Shown here in pieces: positions 51,885 to 59,195 of a stretch of DNA of 64,000 nt. Each line of letters starts with the position of its first letter. Position 1 is the first letter of the stretch. Position numbers and translations under genes: made by a program. Where the stretch lies: positions 186,001-250,000 of the forward strand of contig NZ_QFKX01000003.1 in the NCBI RefSeq assembly GCF_003130585.1, given 5' to 3'. The notes below the pieces were generated by a model, which saw only the letters and a list, made by a program, of their open reading frames with translations, searched no databases and had not been told where the DNA came from. This DNA comes from Brachybacterium endophyticum (lineage in GTDB: Bacteria; Actinomycetota; Actinomycetes; Actinomycetales; Dermabacteraceae).

Positions 51885-51917
51885 TGTCACGTCGATGTGG
51901 GGCGCGGGTCACATCGG
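51885..51917 (+). promoter_or_regulatory. Candidate PHO box upstream of the PhoX gene
   Basis: TGTCACGTCGA (51885-51895) and GGTCACATCGG (51907-51917) share GTCAC-TCG and are exactly 22 bp apart, twice the 11-bp unit of actinobacterial PhoP direct-repeat boxes. The middle 11-bp unit matches poorly. The site lies about 180 bases before the PhoX start. Confidence 0.4.
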
Positions 51918-52096
51918 GCCGACATGCTCGAGGTGCCCCTCGCGCCCCGGGGGACGATCGGACGCGCCGACACTGCGACGCGGGCGTCCGCACCGGATCG
52001 CGCAGCACGCTCCCTCGCTGAGCGCGCCGCCGCCGACGCCCCGCCACCAGCGGGGCCACGCCGCCGGGGCCGTCCGTCCCCGGCGAAAGGACCCTC

Positions 52097-54682
52097 GTGG
52101 TCATCCAGCTCCCCCTCCTCATGAAGGATCACGTGGCCGGCAAGCGGTCGCCCGTGACCTGCGCGTTGAAGTGTGCGAACGCCTGCCTCGGCGAGACCTG
52201 CAACAGCTCCGCGAACGCCACCTTCCGCGACATCGCCTCCGCCGCGCTGAGCCGACGTGCCCTGCTCGGCGGCGGTGCCGCAGGAGCTCTCGCGATCGCC
52301 GTGGCCGGCACCGCAGGTGCCCCGTCGGCCGAGGCGGCGACCGCTGCGGGCCCGCTCCCGGCACGCCCGACGGCGCCGGGCGGCAGCCCGCTGGAGTTCA
52401 CGACGATCCAGCCGGTCGAGCACACCGCCGACGAGTTCACCGTCCCCGAGGGCTTCCGGTGGCAGCCCGTCATCAAGTGGGGCGACAAGCTGTTCTCCGA
52501 CGCCCCCGACTTCGACTGGGAGGACCAGAGCGCCGAGGCGCAGCGGCTCCAGTTCGGGTACAACAACGACTACACGGAGATCCAGGAGATCCCGCACACG
52601 AGCGGACGGCGCGCCGTCATGTTCGTGAACCACGAGTACACCAACGAGAACATCATGCTCCCGCCGGGCACCGACCCCGAGGTCGCCGCCCGCATCGGGA
52701 TGGAGGCCCACGGCCTGAGCGTCGTCGAGCTCGAGCGCGAGAACGCCGACTCCCCGTACGAGTACGTGGTCGACGCCGACCTGAACCGTCGTTTTGTCGC
52801 CGACACCCGCTACGACTTCACCGGCCCCGCCGCCGGCTCCGAGCTGCTGCGCACCGCCGATTCCCGTCGTGGCCGCCACACCCGGGGCACGTTCGGCAAC
52901 TGCTCGGGCGGCCTCACCCCCTGGGGGACCCTGCTCAGCGGCGAGGAGAACTTCAACGGCTACTTCCGCACCGCCGCGGACTCGGCGGAGAACAAGCGCT
53001 ACGGCATGGGCGCCGAGCCGACCGTGCGGGGCTGGGAGGACGTGGACCCGCGCTTCGACACCACCAACGAGGGGTACGAGAACTCCGCCCACCACTTCGG
53101 ATGGATCGTCGAGGTCGACCCCTGGGACCCGGAGTCCACCCCGCGCAAGCACACCGCGATGGGCCGCTTCAAGCACGAGGGCGCCAACATCATCATCGCC
53201 GAGGACCGCCACGCCGTCGCCTACATGGGCGATGACGAGAAGTTCGACTACCTCTACAAGTTCGTCTCGCGGAAGAAGTACGTCGAGGGGAACACCCGGC
53301 ACAACATGCAGCTGCTGGAGGACGGCGACCTCTACGTCGCGAGGTTCTCCGGCAACTCCGGGCCGATGGACGGCTCCGGCGAGGTCCCTGCCGACGGCTC
53401 CTTCGACGGCACGGGCACCTGGATCCCGTTGGTCGTGGACGGGGAGTCCCGGGTCGAGGGGATGGACGTCGACGAGGTCCTGGTGCGCACCCGCCTCGCG
53501 GCCGACACGGTCTCGCCCACCAAGATGGACCGCTGCGAGGACGTCCAGCCCTCCCTGACCAGTCGCAAGGTGTACGTGGCGTGCACCAACAACGACGGGC
53601 GCGGCACCGAGGGCAAGGAGGGGCCCGACGAGGTGAACCCCCGGACCGTCAACCGTGACGGCCACGTGGTGGAGATCGACGAGCTGGGCAACCAGTCCGG
53701 CGCGTCCTTCGCCTGGAACCTGCTGCTGGTCTGCGGTGATCCCGAGCAGAACGACGCGACCTACTTCTCGGGCTTCCCGACGGAGAAGGTCTCGCCGATC
53801 TCCTGCCCCGACAACCTCGCCTTCGACTCCGTGGGCAACCTCTGGATCTCGACCGACGGCGCGCCCAGCACGATCGGGTTCAACGACGGGCTGTTCCGCG
53901 TCACCCTGGACGGGAAGCAGCGTGGGAGGGTCGAGCAGTTCGCCTCGGTCCCGGTGGACGCCGAGACCTGCGGACCGATCGTGCACGACCAGGACCGCAC
54001 CGCCTTCGTCTCCGTCCAGCACCCGGGGGAGGACGGCAGCTACGAGAAGCAGACCTCCTACTGGCCCGAGTTCGCCGGCACGGGTCCGAAGCCGGCGGTC
54101 GTGCAGATCCTGCCTTCCACGGTCTCCTTCAGCGATGTCGACCCGGAGACCGCCGAGTACCAGGCCATCGTGTGGAGCGCCCAGCACGGCATCATCCCCG
54201 GGCGGGAGGACGGTACCTTCCGTCCCCAGGGCACGGTGGGACGCCGGGCGATGGCCACCTTCCTGTACCGCCTGGCGGGGAAGCCGGAGGTCACCCCTCC
54301 GCGCAACGAGCCCTTCGGCGACGTGGAGAAGGGCGACGCCGGGTACCGCGCGATCATCTGGGCCCAGCGCGAGGGGATCGTCCGCGGCTACGGCGACGGC
54401 ACCTTCCGGCCCGCCCAGAAGGTCACGCGCGAGGAGGCCGCGGTGATGCTGTACCGCTACGCGGGATCGCCCGCCTACCCCTCGCCGACGAAGCCGCCGT
54501 ACCCCGACGTGGAGCCGGGCGCGAGGAACGCGACCGAGATCGCCTGGCTGAAGGCGCGGGGGATCGCGACCACCTGGGAGGACGGCACCTTCCGCCCGAC
54601 GGTCGCGCTCACCCGGGCCTCGGCGGCATCGTTCCTGTACCGCACGGACGCCGTGCAGCACGTGGCCTTCCGGGAGGGGTGA
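52097..54682 (+). CDS. PhoX-type (DUF839) phosphatase with C-terminal SLH-like repeats
   Basis: An 861-residue exported protein. A Cys-rich N-terminal segment (TCALKCANACLGETC, typical of actinobacterial PhoX proteins) precedes a Tat signal with Arg53-Arg54 (LSRRALLGGGAAG). The DUF839/PhoX domain (about 100-670) includes RAVMFVNHEYTNENIM, GGLTPWGTLLSGEENFNGYF and PDNLAFDSVGNLWISTDG. Three SLH-like repeats follow (FSDVDPETAEYQAIVW..., FGDVEKGDAGYRAIIW..., YPDVEPGARNATEIAW...), each ending DGTFRP plus a helix. PhoX enzymes are Ca/Fe-dependent alkaline phosphatases that free phosphate outside the cell; the repeats would hold it to the wall. GTG start at 52097 with AAAGGA. Confidence 0.85.
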   Translation: MVIQLPLLMKDHVAGKRSPVTCALKCANACLGETCNSSANATFRDIASAALSRRALLGGGAAGALAIAVAGTAGAPSAEAATAAGPLPARPTAPGGSPLEFTTIQPVEHTADEFTVPEGFRWQPVIKWGDKLFSDAPDFDWEDQSAEAQRLQFGYNNDYTEIQEIPHTSGRRAVMFVNHEYTNENIMLPPGTDPEVAARIGMEAHGLSVVELERENADSPYEYVVDADLNRRFVADTRYDFTGPAAGSELLRTADSRRGRHTRGTFGNCSGGLTPWGTLLSGEENFNGYFRTAADSAENKRYGMGAEPTVRGWEDVDPRFDTTNEGYENSAHHFGWIVEVDPWDPESTPRKHTAMGRFKHEGANIIIAEDRHAVAYMGDDEKFDYLYKFVSRKKYVEGNTRHNMQLLEDGDLYVARFSGNSGPMDGSGEVPADGSFDGTGTWIPLVVDGESRVEGMDVDEVLVRTRLAADTVSPTKMDRCEDVQPSLTSRKVYVACTNNDGRGTEGKEGPDEVNPRTVNRDGHVVEIDELGNQSGASFAWNLLLVCGDPEQNDATYFSGFPTEKVSPISCPDNLAFDSVGNLWISTDGAPSTIGFNDGLFRVTLDGKQRGRVEQFASVPVDAETCGPIVHDQDRTAFVSVQHPGEDGSYEKQTSYWPEFAGTGPKPAVVQILPSTVSFSDVDPETAEYQAIVWSAQHGIIPGREDGTFRPQGTVGRRAMATFLYRLAGKPEVTPPRNEPFGDVEKGDAGYRAIIWAQREGIVRGYGDGTFRPAQKVTREEAAVMLYRYAGSPAYPSPTKPPYPDVEPGARNATEIAWLKARGIATTWEDGTFRPTVALTRASAASFLYRTDAVQHVAFREG

Positions 54683-54697
54683 GCCGTCGGGACGGCT
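54682..54697. terminator. Short hairpin between convergent PhoX and VOC genes
   Basis: AGCCGTC (54682-54688) and GACGGCT (54691-54697) form a perfect 7-bp stem starting at the last base of the PhoX stop codon. It lies within the 20-bp convergent gap. Confidence 0.45.
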
Positions 54698-54702
54698 GGG
54701 CG

Positions 54703-55122
54703 TCAGGGCACCACGATCTCCACCTCGAACCCCTGCTCGTTCTCGAGGAAGAGGGCCGTGTGCGAGGGGCCGCCGGCATGGGGGTAGTCCTCGCCGAACA
54801 GTTCTGACCAGCCCTGGGAGGGTGCGTCGGAGCGGAGGTCGTCCAGCCTCGCCCGCCCGTCGGAACCGGGCGGGAGGTTCAGTGCGAGATGGTTCAGGCC
54901 AGGCCGCAGCCGATCGTGGCCCCTGCCGACGACCGCCGGCGATTGCTCGAGGACGAGGTAGAGGCCGCTGGGATGCTGCCAGGTCCGCCCCGCGGCCCAG
55001 GTGGGATCGCTCGTGTCACGCCACCCCAGCCGTCCCAGCAGCCAGTCGAAGGACGGCGCGGCCGCGGCGAGGTCATGGGTCCACAGCTCGATGTGGTGAA
55101 GGGGGTGCACGGCTGCTCTCAT
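54703..55122 (-). CDS. VOC-family (glyoxalase-like) protein
   Basis: A 139-residue single vicinal-oxygen-chelate domain. HHIELWTHDLAAAAPSFDWLLGRLGW is the first beta-alpha unit with a metal-ligand-type His and Glu. GLNHLALNL and ENEQGFEVEIVVP complete the fold. The family includes glyoxalases, dioxygenases and antibiotic-binding proteins; this one cannot be assigned further. The ATG at 55122 overlaps the soxR stop (ATGA), so it is co-expressed with the redox sensor and may detoxify a redox-active or electrophilic compound. Confidence 0.78.
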   Translation of the reverse strand: MRAAVHPLHHIELWTHDLAAAAPSFDWLLGRLGWRDTSDPTWAAGRTWQHPSGLYLVLEQSPAVVGRGHDRLRPGLNHLALNLPPGSDGRARLDDLRSDAPSQGWSELFGEDYPHAGGPSHTALFLENEQGFEVEIVVP

Positions 55123-55577
55123 TCCTGTTCCCGTTCGACCTGCGGGAACACCCGTCGCGCCCCCGGGCCGCCGGCCGCGAGCTCGTCGTCGGGGTTGTAG
55201 ATCGCGCACTGGCGCATGGACAGGCATCCGCAGCCCACGCACATCGACAGACCGTCGCGCACCTGCTCGAGCTCGCGGATCCGCCGGTCCAGGCGGGGCC
55301 TCCATTCGCGTGCCAGTCGCGCCCAGTCCCGCTTGGTCGGGGCGTGGTCGGGCGGGAAGCGGGAGAAGGCCTCGGCGATCTCGGCGAGGGAGAGTCCCAC
55401 GTGCTGGGCGGCCTGGATCACCGCGATGCGCCGCAGCACCGTGCGCGCGTAGCGGCGCTGGTTGCCGCTCGTGCGCTCGCTCGTGAGCAGGCCCTGCGAC
55501 TCGTAGTGACGGATCGCGGAGGTCGCGACGCCGGCTCTGGCGGCGACGTCGCCGATGGTCAGGCGTTCCTCGGACAT
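55119..55577 (-). CDS. soxR: Redox-sensing MerR-family activator SoxR
   Basis: A 152-residue regulator. The MerR helix-turn-helix is LTIGDVAARAGVATSAIRHYESQGLLTSERTSGNQRRY. A dimerisation helix leads to the [2Fe-2S] loop with Cys113, Cys116, Cys118 and Cys124 (CVGCGCLSMRQC), an exact CX2CXCX5C match to SoxR. Oxidation of the cluster by redox-cycling compounds activates target promoters. The ATG at 55577 has GAGACT 6 bases upstream. TTGAAG, 17 bp further, overlaps the SoxR box, so soxR is probably autoregulated. It is divergent from the MBL gene and coupled to the VOC gene. Confidence 0.93.
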   Translation of the reverse strand: MSEERLTIGDVAARAGVATSAIRHYESQGLLTSERTSGNQRRYARTVLRRIAVIQAAQHVGLSLAEIAEAFSRFPPDHAPTKRDWARLAREWRPRLDRRIRELEQVRDGLSMCVGCGCLSMRQCAIYNPDDELAAGGPGARRVFPQVEREQE

Positions 55578-55583
55578 GCCCGA

Positions 55584-55633
55584 AGTCTCCGCCAGAACCT
55601 CCTTGACTTCAAGTGGACTTGAAATCAGAGGGT
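55584..55633. promoter_or_regulatory. SoxR box within overlapping divergent promoters
   Basis: TTCAAGTGGACTTGAA (55608-55623) matches the SoxR box core TCAAGT-N2-ACTTGA. On the plus strand TTGACT (55603-55608) and GAGGGT (55628-55633) are 19 bp apart, the long spacing of MerR-family targets, and the -10 box is 6 bases before the MBL start. On the minus strand TTGAAG (55607-55612) and GAGACT (55584-55589) are 17 bp apart, 6 bases before the soxR start. Confidence 0.85.
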
Positions 55634-55639
55634 CTCGGT

Positions 55640-56536
55640 ATGAACACCACGACGGCGTCTGCTCCCCTCTCCGACACCATCTCCACCTCGCCGATGCGTC
55701 TGCCGGACGACGTCGTCCAGTGCGCGACCTGCGGCGTCGAGTACGACGCGCGGCGACTGCCCGGCGCGTGCCCGATCTGCGCCGACGAACGCCAGTACCT
55801 GCCCGCCGATGGTGTCCAGCGCTGGACCCGCCCCCTGGAGCACGATGAGGACATCGAGGTCGTCGAGCTCGAGGAGGGGCTCCACGCCCTGCGCTGCGCC
55901 GACGGGGTGGGCATCGGCCAGGAGGCGAAGGTGCTCGTGGTCGACGCGGGAGCGGTCATGGTCGACGTCCCTGCCGCGATCACCGAGGAAGCGGTCCAGG
56001 CGGTGCGGGCCCTCGGCCCGGTGCGCGCGATCATCCCCAGCCACCCGCACATGTTCGGGCTGCAGTCCCTGTGGTCCCGCGCGCTCGGTGACGTGCCCGT
56101 GTGGATCGCACGCGAGGACGCGGCGTGGCTCGGGCGCACCCCGGAGAACCTGCGCCTGTGGGAGGGGACGCAGGAGGTGCTGCCCCGCGTCGTCGCCGCG
56201 CAGCTGGGTGGGCACTTCCCCGGCAGCGCGGTGGTCCACGGGGAGGGCGCCGACGGCGCAGGGGTGCTGCTCACCGGCGACACCATCGCTCCCAATCCCG
56301 ACGGTCGAACCGTCGCCTTCATGCGCTCCTACCCCAACCGCATCCCGCTCTCGGGCCCGGTCGCCCTGAGGGTCGCAGAGGGCGCGGCGGCCTTCGGCTT
56401 CGAGAGGCTGTATGGGAACTTCGCCGGAGCGATCCTCGTCGATGCGCGGGCATCGGTGCTGGCGTCGGCCGCACGCCATGCCGCCTGGGCCAGCGGCGAG
56501 CACGATGATCTGACGGGGTCCGCGGGGCTGGCCTGA
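55640..56536 (+). CDS. Rubredoxin-like zinc-ribbon plus MBL-fold protein, SoxR target
   Basis: A 298-residue protein. An N-terminal two-CXXC ribbon (Cys28, Cys31, Cys44, Cys47; QCATCGVEYDARRLPGACPICADERQYLP) precedes a metallo-beta-lactamase-fold domain. The usual HxHxDH is replaced by SHPHMFG, which appears to be a feature of this CPICxDERQY subfamily, and a later LLTGDTIAPNPDGR matches the MBL GD element. No reaction is established. The start ATG at 55640 is fixed by the SoxR-box promoter (leaderless). Expression under SoxR suggests a role in handling redox-active metabolites. Confidence 0.78.
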   Translation: MNTTTASAPLSDTISTSPMRLPDDVVQCATCGVEYDARRLPGACPICADERQYLPADGVQRWTRPLEHDEDIEVVELEEGLHALRCADGVGIGQEAKVLVVDAGAVMVDVPAAITEEAVQAVRALGPVRAIIPSHPHMFGLQSLWSRALGDVPVWIAREDAAWLGRTPENLRLWEGTQEVLPRVVAAQLGGHFPGSAVVHGEGADGAGVLLTGDTIAPNPDGRTVAFMRSYPNRIPLSGPVALRVAEGAAAFGFERLYGNFAGAILVDARASVLASAARHAAWASGEHDDLTGSAGLA

Positions 56537-56586
56537 ACATCCGTGACCGGCCCCACGTGCGCTTCCGACCTCCATCGGCGACCCCG

Positions 56587-56592
56587 TACCCT
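56587..56592 (+). promoter_or_regulatory. Probable -10 box of the mntP transcript
   Basis: TACCCT lies just before the manganese riboswitch, so the RNA would start within or beside the first riboswitch helix. TTCCGA about 18 bp upstream is a weak -35 match. Confidence 0.5.
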
Positions 56593-56597
56593 GAGGG

Positions 56598-56757
56598 AAG
56601 AAGGGGAGTAGTTCCCTGAGCGCATCCGCGCCGCCGACCCGTGGGGTCGCAGCGCAGGATCGTCGAGGCGATGTCGACATATTGGTGCTCCGGCACCCGG
56701 CACGCCGCCCGGCCCGGCCGCATCGTCGGCCTCTCGGCCCGGGTGAACGAGACCTTC
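56598..56757 (+). ncRNA. yybP-ykoY manganese riboswitch
   Basis: The RNA has the two conserved halves of the Mn2+-sensing aptamer: GGGGAGTAG (56603-56611) at the 5' side and CCCGGGTGAACGAGACC at the 3' side (56738-56754), as in the E. coli mntP leader. A variable GC-rich arm of about 120 bases lies between. It sits directly upstream of mntP, the classic target. A short CCGG...CCGG stem downstream (about 56770-56795) could be the expression platform. High manganese should turn expression on. Confidence 0.88.
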
Positions 56758-56818
56758 GGCATCTGACCATGCCGGAGGACTCTCATCCGCCGGCCCGACT
56801 CGTGAGGCCCTCGACCCC

Positions 56819-57412
56819 ATGACCCTGGCCACCGCCGCCACCCTTCTGATCCTGGCCCTCGGCGTCTCCGCCGACGCCTTCGCCGTCTCCCTGGGCCGCG
56901 GCCTGCAGATCCGCGGGAAGCTGCTGTTCAACGCACTCGTGCTCGCCGCCGCCTTCGGCATCGCCCAGGCCGTGATGCCCCTGCTGGGGTGGCTGCTCGG
57001 CGCCGCCTTCGGCTCCTACGTCGACAAGGTCGACCACTGGATCGCCTTCGGCCTGCTGGCGCTGGTCGGCGGGCGGATGATCTGGCAGGCCCTGCACCCG
57101 GAGGCCGAGGAGGAGCTCCCCGAGGACCCCGATCACCCCGATCACCGGGTGACACCGCGAGAAGTCACGGTGCTGGCGCTCGCCACCAGCATCGACGCCT
57201 TCGCGGTGGGGATCTCGATCGCCTTCTCGAAGCTGTCGATCTGGATGGCCGTGCCCGTCATCGGCGTGGTGACCTTCGTGCTGTCGTTCGTCGCCGTGTT
57301 CCTGGGGCAGCGGATCGGCCGACGTTTCCGCACCCCGGCCGAGGTGATCGGCGGGATCATCCTGATCCTGATCGGCCTGCAGATCCTGCTCGAGCACCTC
57401 GGGGTCCTCTAA
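56819..57412 (+). CDS. mntP: Manganese efflux pump MntP
   Basis: A 197-residue six-span protein with two homologous halves. Each carries the DAF motif: GVSADAFAVSLGRGLQI near the N-terminus and ATSIDAFAVGISIAFS in the second half, which hold the ion-site Asp residues. MntP exports Mn2+ when the cell is overloaded. The preceding yybP-ykoY riboswitch confirms the assignment. The ATG at 56819 has GTGAGG about 12 bases upstream. It converges on the orphan ABC ATPase gene. Confidence 0.95.
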   Translation: MTLATAATLLILALGVSADAFAVSLGRGLQIRGKLLFNALVLAAAFGIAQAVMPLLGWLLGAAFGSYVDKVDHWIAFGLLALVGGRMIWQALHPEAEEELPEDPDHPDHRVTPREVTVLALATSIDAFAVGISIAFSKLSIWMAVPVIGVVTFVLSFVAVFLGQRIGRRFRTPAEVIGGIILILIGLQILLEHLGVL

Positions 57413-57458
57413 GGTCCGACGGCCCTCGGCCGGCTAGCGGCGACCCCGCCCCGCGAGA

Positions 57459-58232
57459 TCAGCGGAAGCGCTGCACCGCGATCGGTGCGCTCGCCGCCAG
57501 ATCACGGATCACAGGGTGCTCGCTCGCCCCGAGCACCTCACTCATGCTCCCGCGCGCGAGGATCCGCCCCTCGCCGAGGAAGGCGACGCTCTCGCACAGC
57601 GCCGAGAGCAGCTCGAGATCGTGCGAGGCGATCAACATGCCCACCCCCAGCTCGCTCGCGCGGGTGCGCAGAGTGGAGGCGATCTCCGCGCGCATGCCCG
57701 GGTCCACCGCCGTCAGCGGCTCGTCGAGCACCAGGATCTTCGGCCGGGTCGACAGCGCCGTCGCGAGGGCGACGCGCTGGGTCTCGCCGCCCGAGAGCGA
57801 GCGCAGCGTCCGTGACGCGAAGCGTTCCTCGAGTCCGACGGCCGCGAGCATCTCGGCAGCGGTGACCGCGTGGGTGCGGCCGGCCTTGCGGGCCTCGCGC
57901 GCCGCGTTCTGGAGCGCTCCGGAAGCGGTCGCGCGGGGATCGGTGATCGTCATCGCGTACTGCGAGACGAAGCGGACCTCGGCGGTGAACTCCCGTCGCA
58001 CCGCACCCCGCAGGCGGGAGACCCTCCGCCCCTCGTAGCTGACCTGGCCCGACGTGGGCTTCAGCGCCCCGCGCAGCACGTCGATCAGCGTCGTCTTGCC
58101 CGCGCCCGAGGGGCCGAGGAGCCCCATCGGCGGCTGGCCTGCGCGGATCTCGAGGTCGATCCCGTCGAGCACGGCCTGGCCCGGGTATCCCGCGTGGACG
58201 TCGGAGGCGATGAGCGCAGAGGAAGGAGCCAT
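57459..58232 (-). CDS. Orphan ABC transporter ATP-binding protein
   Basis: A 257-residue ATPase. Walker A is LLGPSGAGKTTLID, the Q-loop is RFVSQYAMT, the signature is LRSLSGGETQRVALATAL, Walker B is KILVLDEPLTAVD and the H-loop is LIASHDLELL. No permease or binding-protein gene adjoins it. A segment of about 25 residues between Q-loop and signature is typical of small importer ATPases. The ATG at 58232 (GAGAGTG upstream) is preceded at 14 bases by eight GGGTGC repeats, which occupy the 5' leader or promoter. Partner subunits and substrate are unknown. Confidence 0.8.
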   Translation of the reverse strand: MAPSSALIASDVHAGYPGQAVLDGIDLEIRAGQPPMGLLGPSGAGKTTLIDVLRGALKPTSGQVSYEGRRVSRLRGAVRREFTAEVRFVSQYAMTITDPRATASGALQNAAREARKAGRTHAVTAAEMLAAVGLEERFASRTLRSLSGGETQRVALATALSTRPKILVLDEPLTAVDPGMRAEIASTLRTRASELGVGMLIASHDLELLSALCESVAFLGEGRILARGSMSEVLGASEHPVIRDLAASAPIAVQRFR

Positions 58233-58246
58233 GGTCACTCTCTGTC

Positions 58247-58296
58247 GGGTGCGGGTGCGGGTGCGGGTGCGGGTGCGGGTGCGGGTGCGGGTGCGG
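58247..58296. repeat. GGGTGC hexanucleotide microsatellite (8 units)
   Basis: Eight perfect GGGTGC units run from 58247 to 58294, ending in GG. The tract covers positions about -15 to -64 relative to the ABC ATPase start on the minus strand. Changes in unit number would alter promoter-to-gene spacing without touching the coding frame. Confidence 0.85.
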
Positions 58297-58502
58297 CAGT
58301 GGATCCGTCGGCCGGAGCGGCGAGGGCGTGCCCTGGCGTCCTGCCTGCGATCGACCAGAGGAACCGTACCCGCGGCATCTGTGCGAGCACGGGGAGCCCC
58401 CGGCACGTGGAGACGCCGCGATGTGGAGGAGCGCAGTGCCCGGTCCTGGCGCCGTGCTCCGAACCAGGTCCGTGCCCGCGCGCGGCTCCTTACAGTGGGG
58501 CC

Positions 58503-59045
58503 ATGCCCGCACGTCTGTTCCTGCTCGTCGGCCCACCCGCGGTCGGCAAGCTGACCATCGCGCGGGAGCTCGCACGCCTGGACGACGTGATCGTCGTGGA
58601 CAACCACCTGGTCAACAACCCCGTGTTCGTCCCGGTGGGGCTGAACCGCGGCGGCGGCCCGGGCCTCGCCGACACCGATGCGCTGCGCGCCCGGGTGACG
58701 GACGTGGTGCTCGAGGCGACCGTGGCCGCCCCGGCCGACCTCTCTCACGTGTTCACCATCTGGCTGCCCGACGAGCCCGGGTGCCGTGCCCACGTGGAGC
58801 GCCTTCGGGGGATCGCCGAGCGCCGCGGGGCACGCTTCGTTCCCGTGTGGCTCACCGCCTCATCGGAGTCGCTCCTCGCGCGGGTCGCCGCTCCCGAGCG
58901 CGGGCAGCGCAGCAAGCTCACCGACCCCGACGCGCTGCGCGAGCTGCTGGAGATCCCCCGGCTGCCGGCCCCGCCCGATGCCCTCGCCCTGGACACCACC
59001 GACCTCGACCCCGCCGGGGCGGCCGCGCTGATCCTGGGCGGCTGA
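58503..59045 (+). CDS. P-loop kinase-like protein (AAA_33/CPT-like)
   Basis: A 180-residue nucleotide-binding protein. The Walker A LFLLVGPPAVGKLTIARELA opens the protein, VIVVDNHLVNNPVF follows, and a basic lid region (VAAPERGQRSKLTDPDALRELL) precedes a C-terminal ALDTTDLDPAGAAALIL. This is the pattern of small phosphotransferases related to chloramphenicol phosphotransferase and shikimate kinase-like enzymes; the substrate is unknown. The ATG at 58503 is fixed by TACAGT 6 bases upstream (leaderless). A 46-bp palindrome follows the gene. Confidence 0.72.
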   Translation: MPARLFLLVGPPAVGKLTIARELARLDDVIVVDNHLVNNPVFVPVGLNRGGGPGLADTDALRARVTDVVLEATVAAPADLSHVFTIWLPDEPGCRAHVERLRGIAERRGARFVPVWLTASSESLLARVAAPERGQRSKLTDPDALRELLEIPRLPAPPDALALDTTDLDPAGAAALILGG

Positions 59046-59133
59046 CGCGGAGAGTGACGACCGCCGGCCGACGTGACGGCCGACGCCCGATGTGTCGCCC
59101 CTCGGCCGGCGTCGCGGCAGACAGCCGCCACGA

Positions 59134-59179
59134 ATGAGCGAGGGCCTGACCGGGACGTCCCGGTCAGGCCCTCGCTCAT
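59134..59179. terminator. 46-bp perfect palindrome between convergent genes
   Basis: The two 23-base halves (starting ATGAGCGAGGGCC and ending GGCCCTCGCTCAT) are exact reverse complements with no spacer. It lies 88 bases after the kinase-like gene and 17 bases before the end of the ManD-like gene, so it can terminate both. Confidence 0.75.
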
Positions 59180-59195
59180 GACGTCGGCCGGTGGA

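Noticed and set aside
56035..56060. Loss of the MBL metal site in the SoxR-controlled protein
   Set aside because: The SHPHMFG form appears to be normal for proteins with the CPICxDERQY ribbon, so it is a subfamily trait rather than decay.
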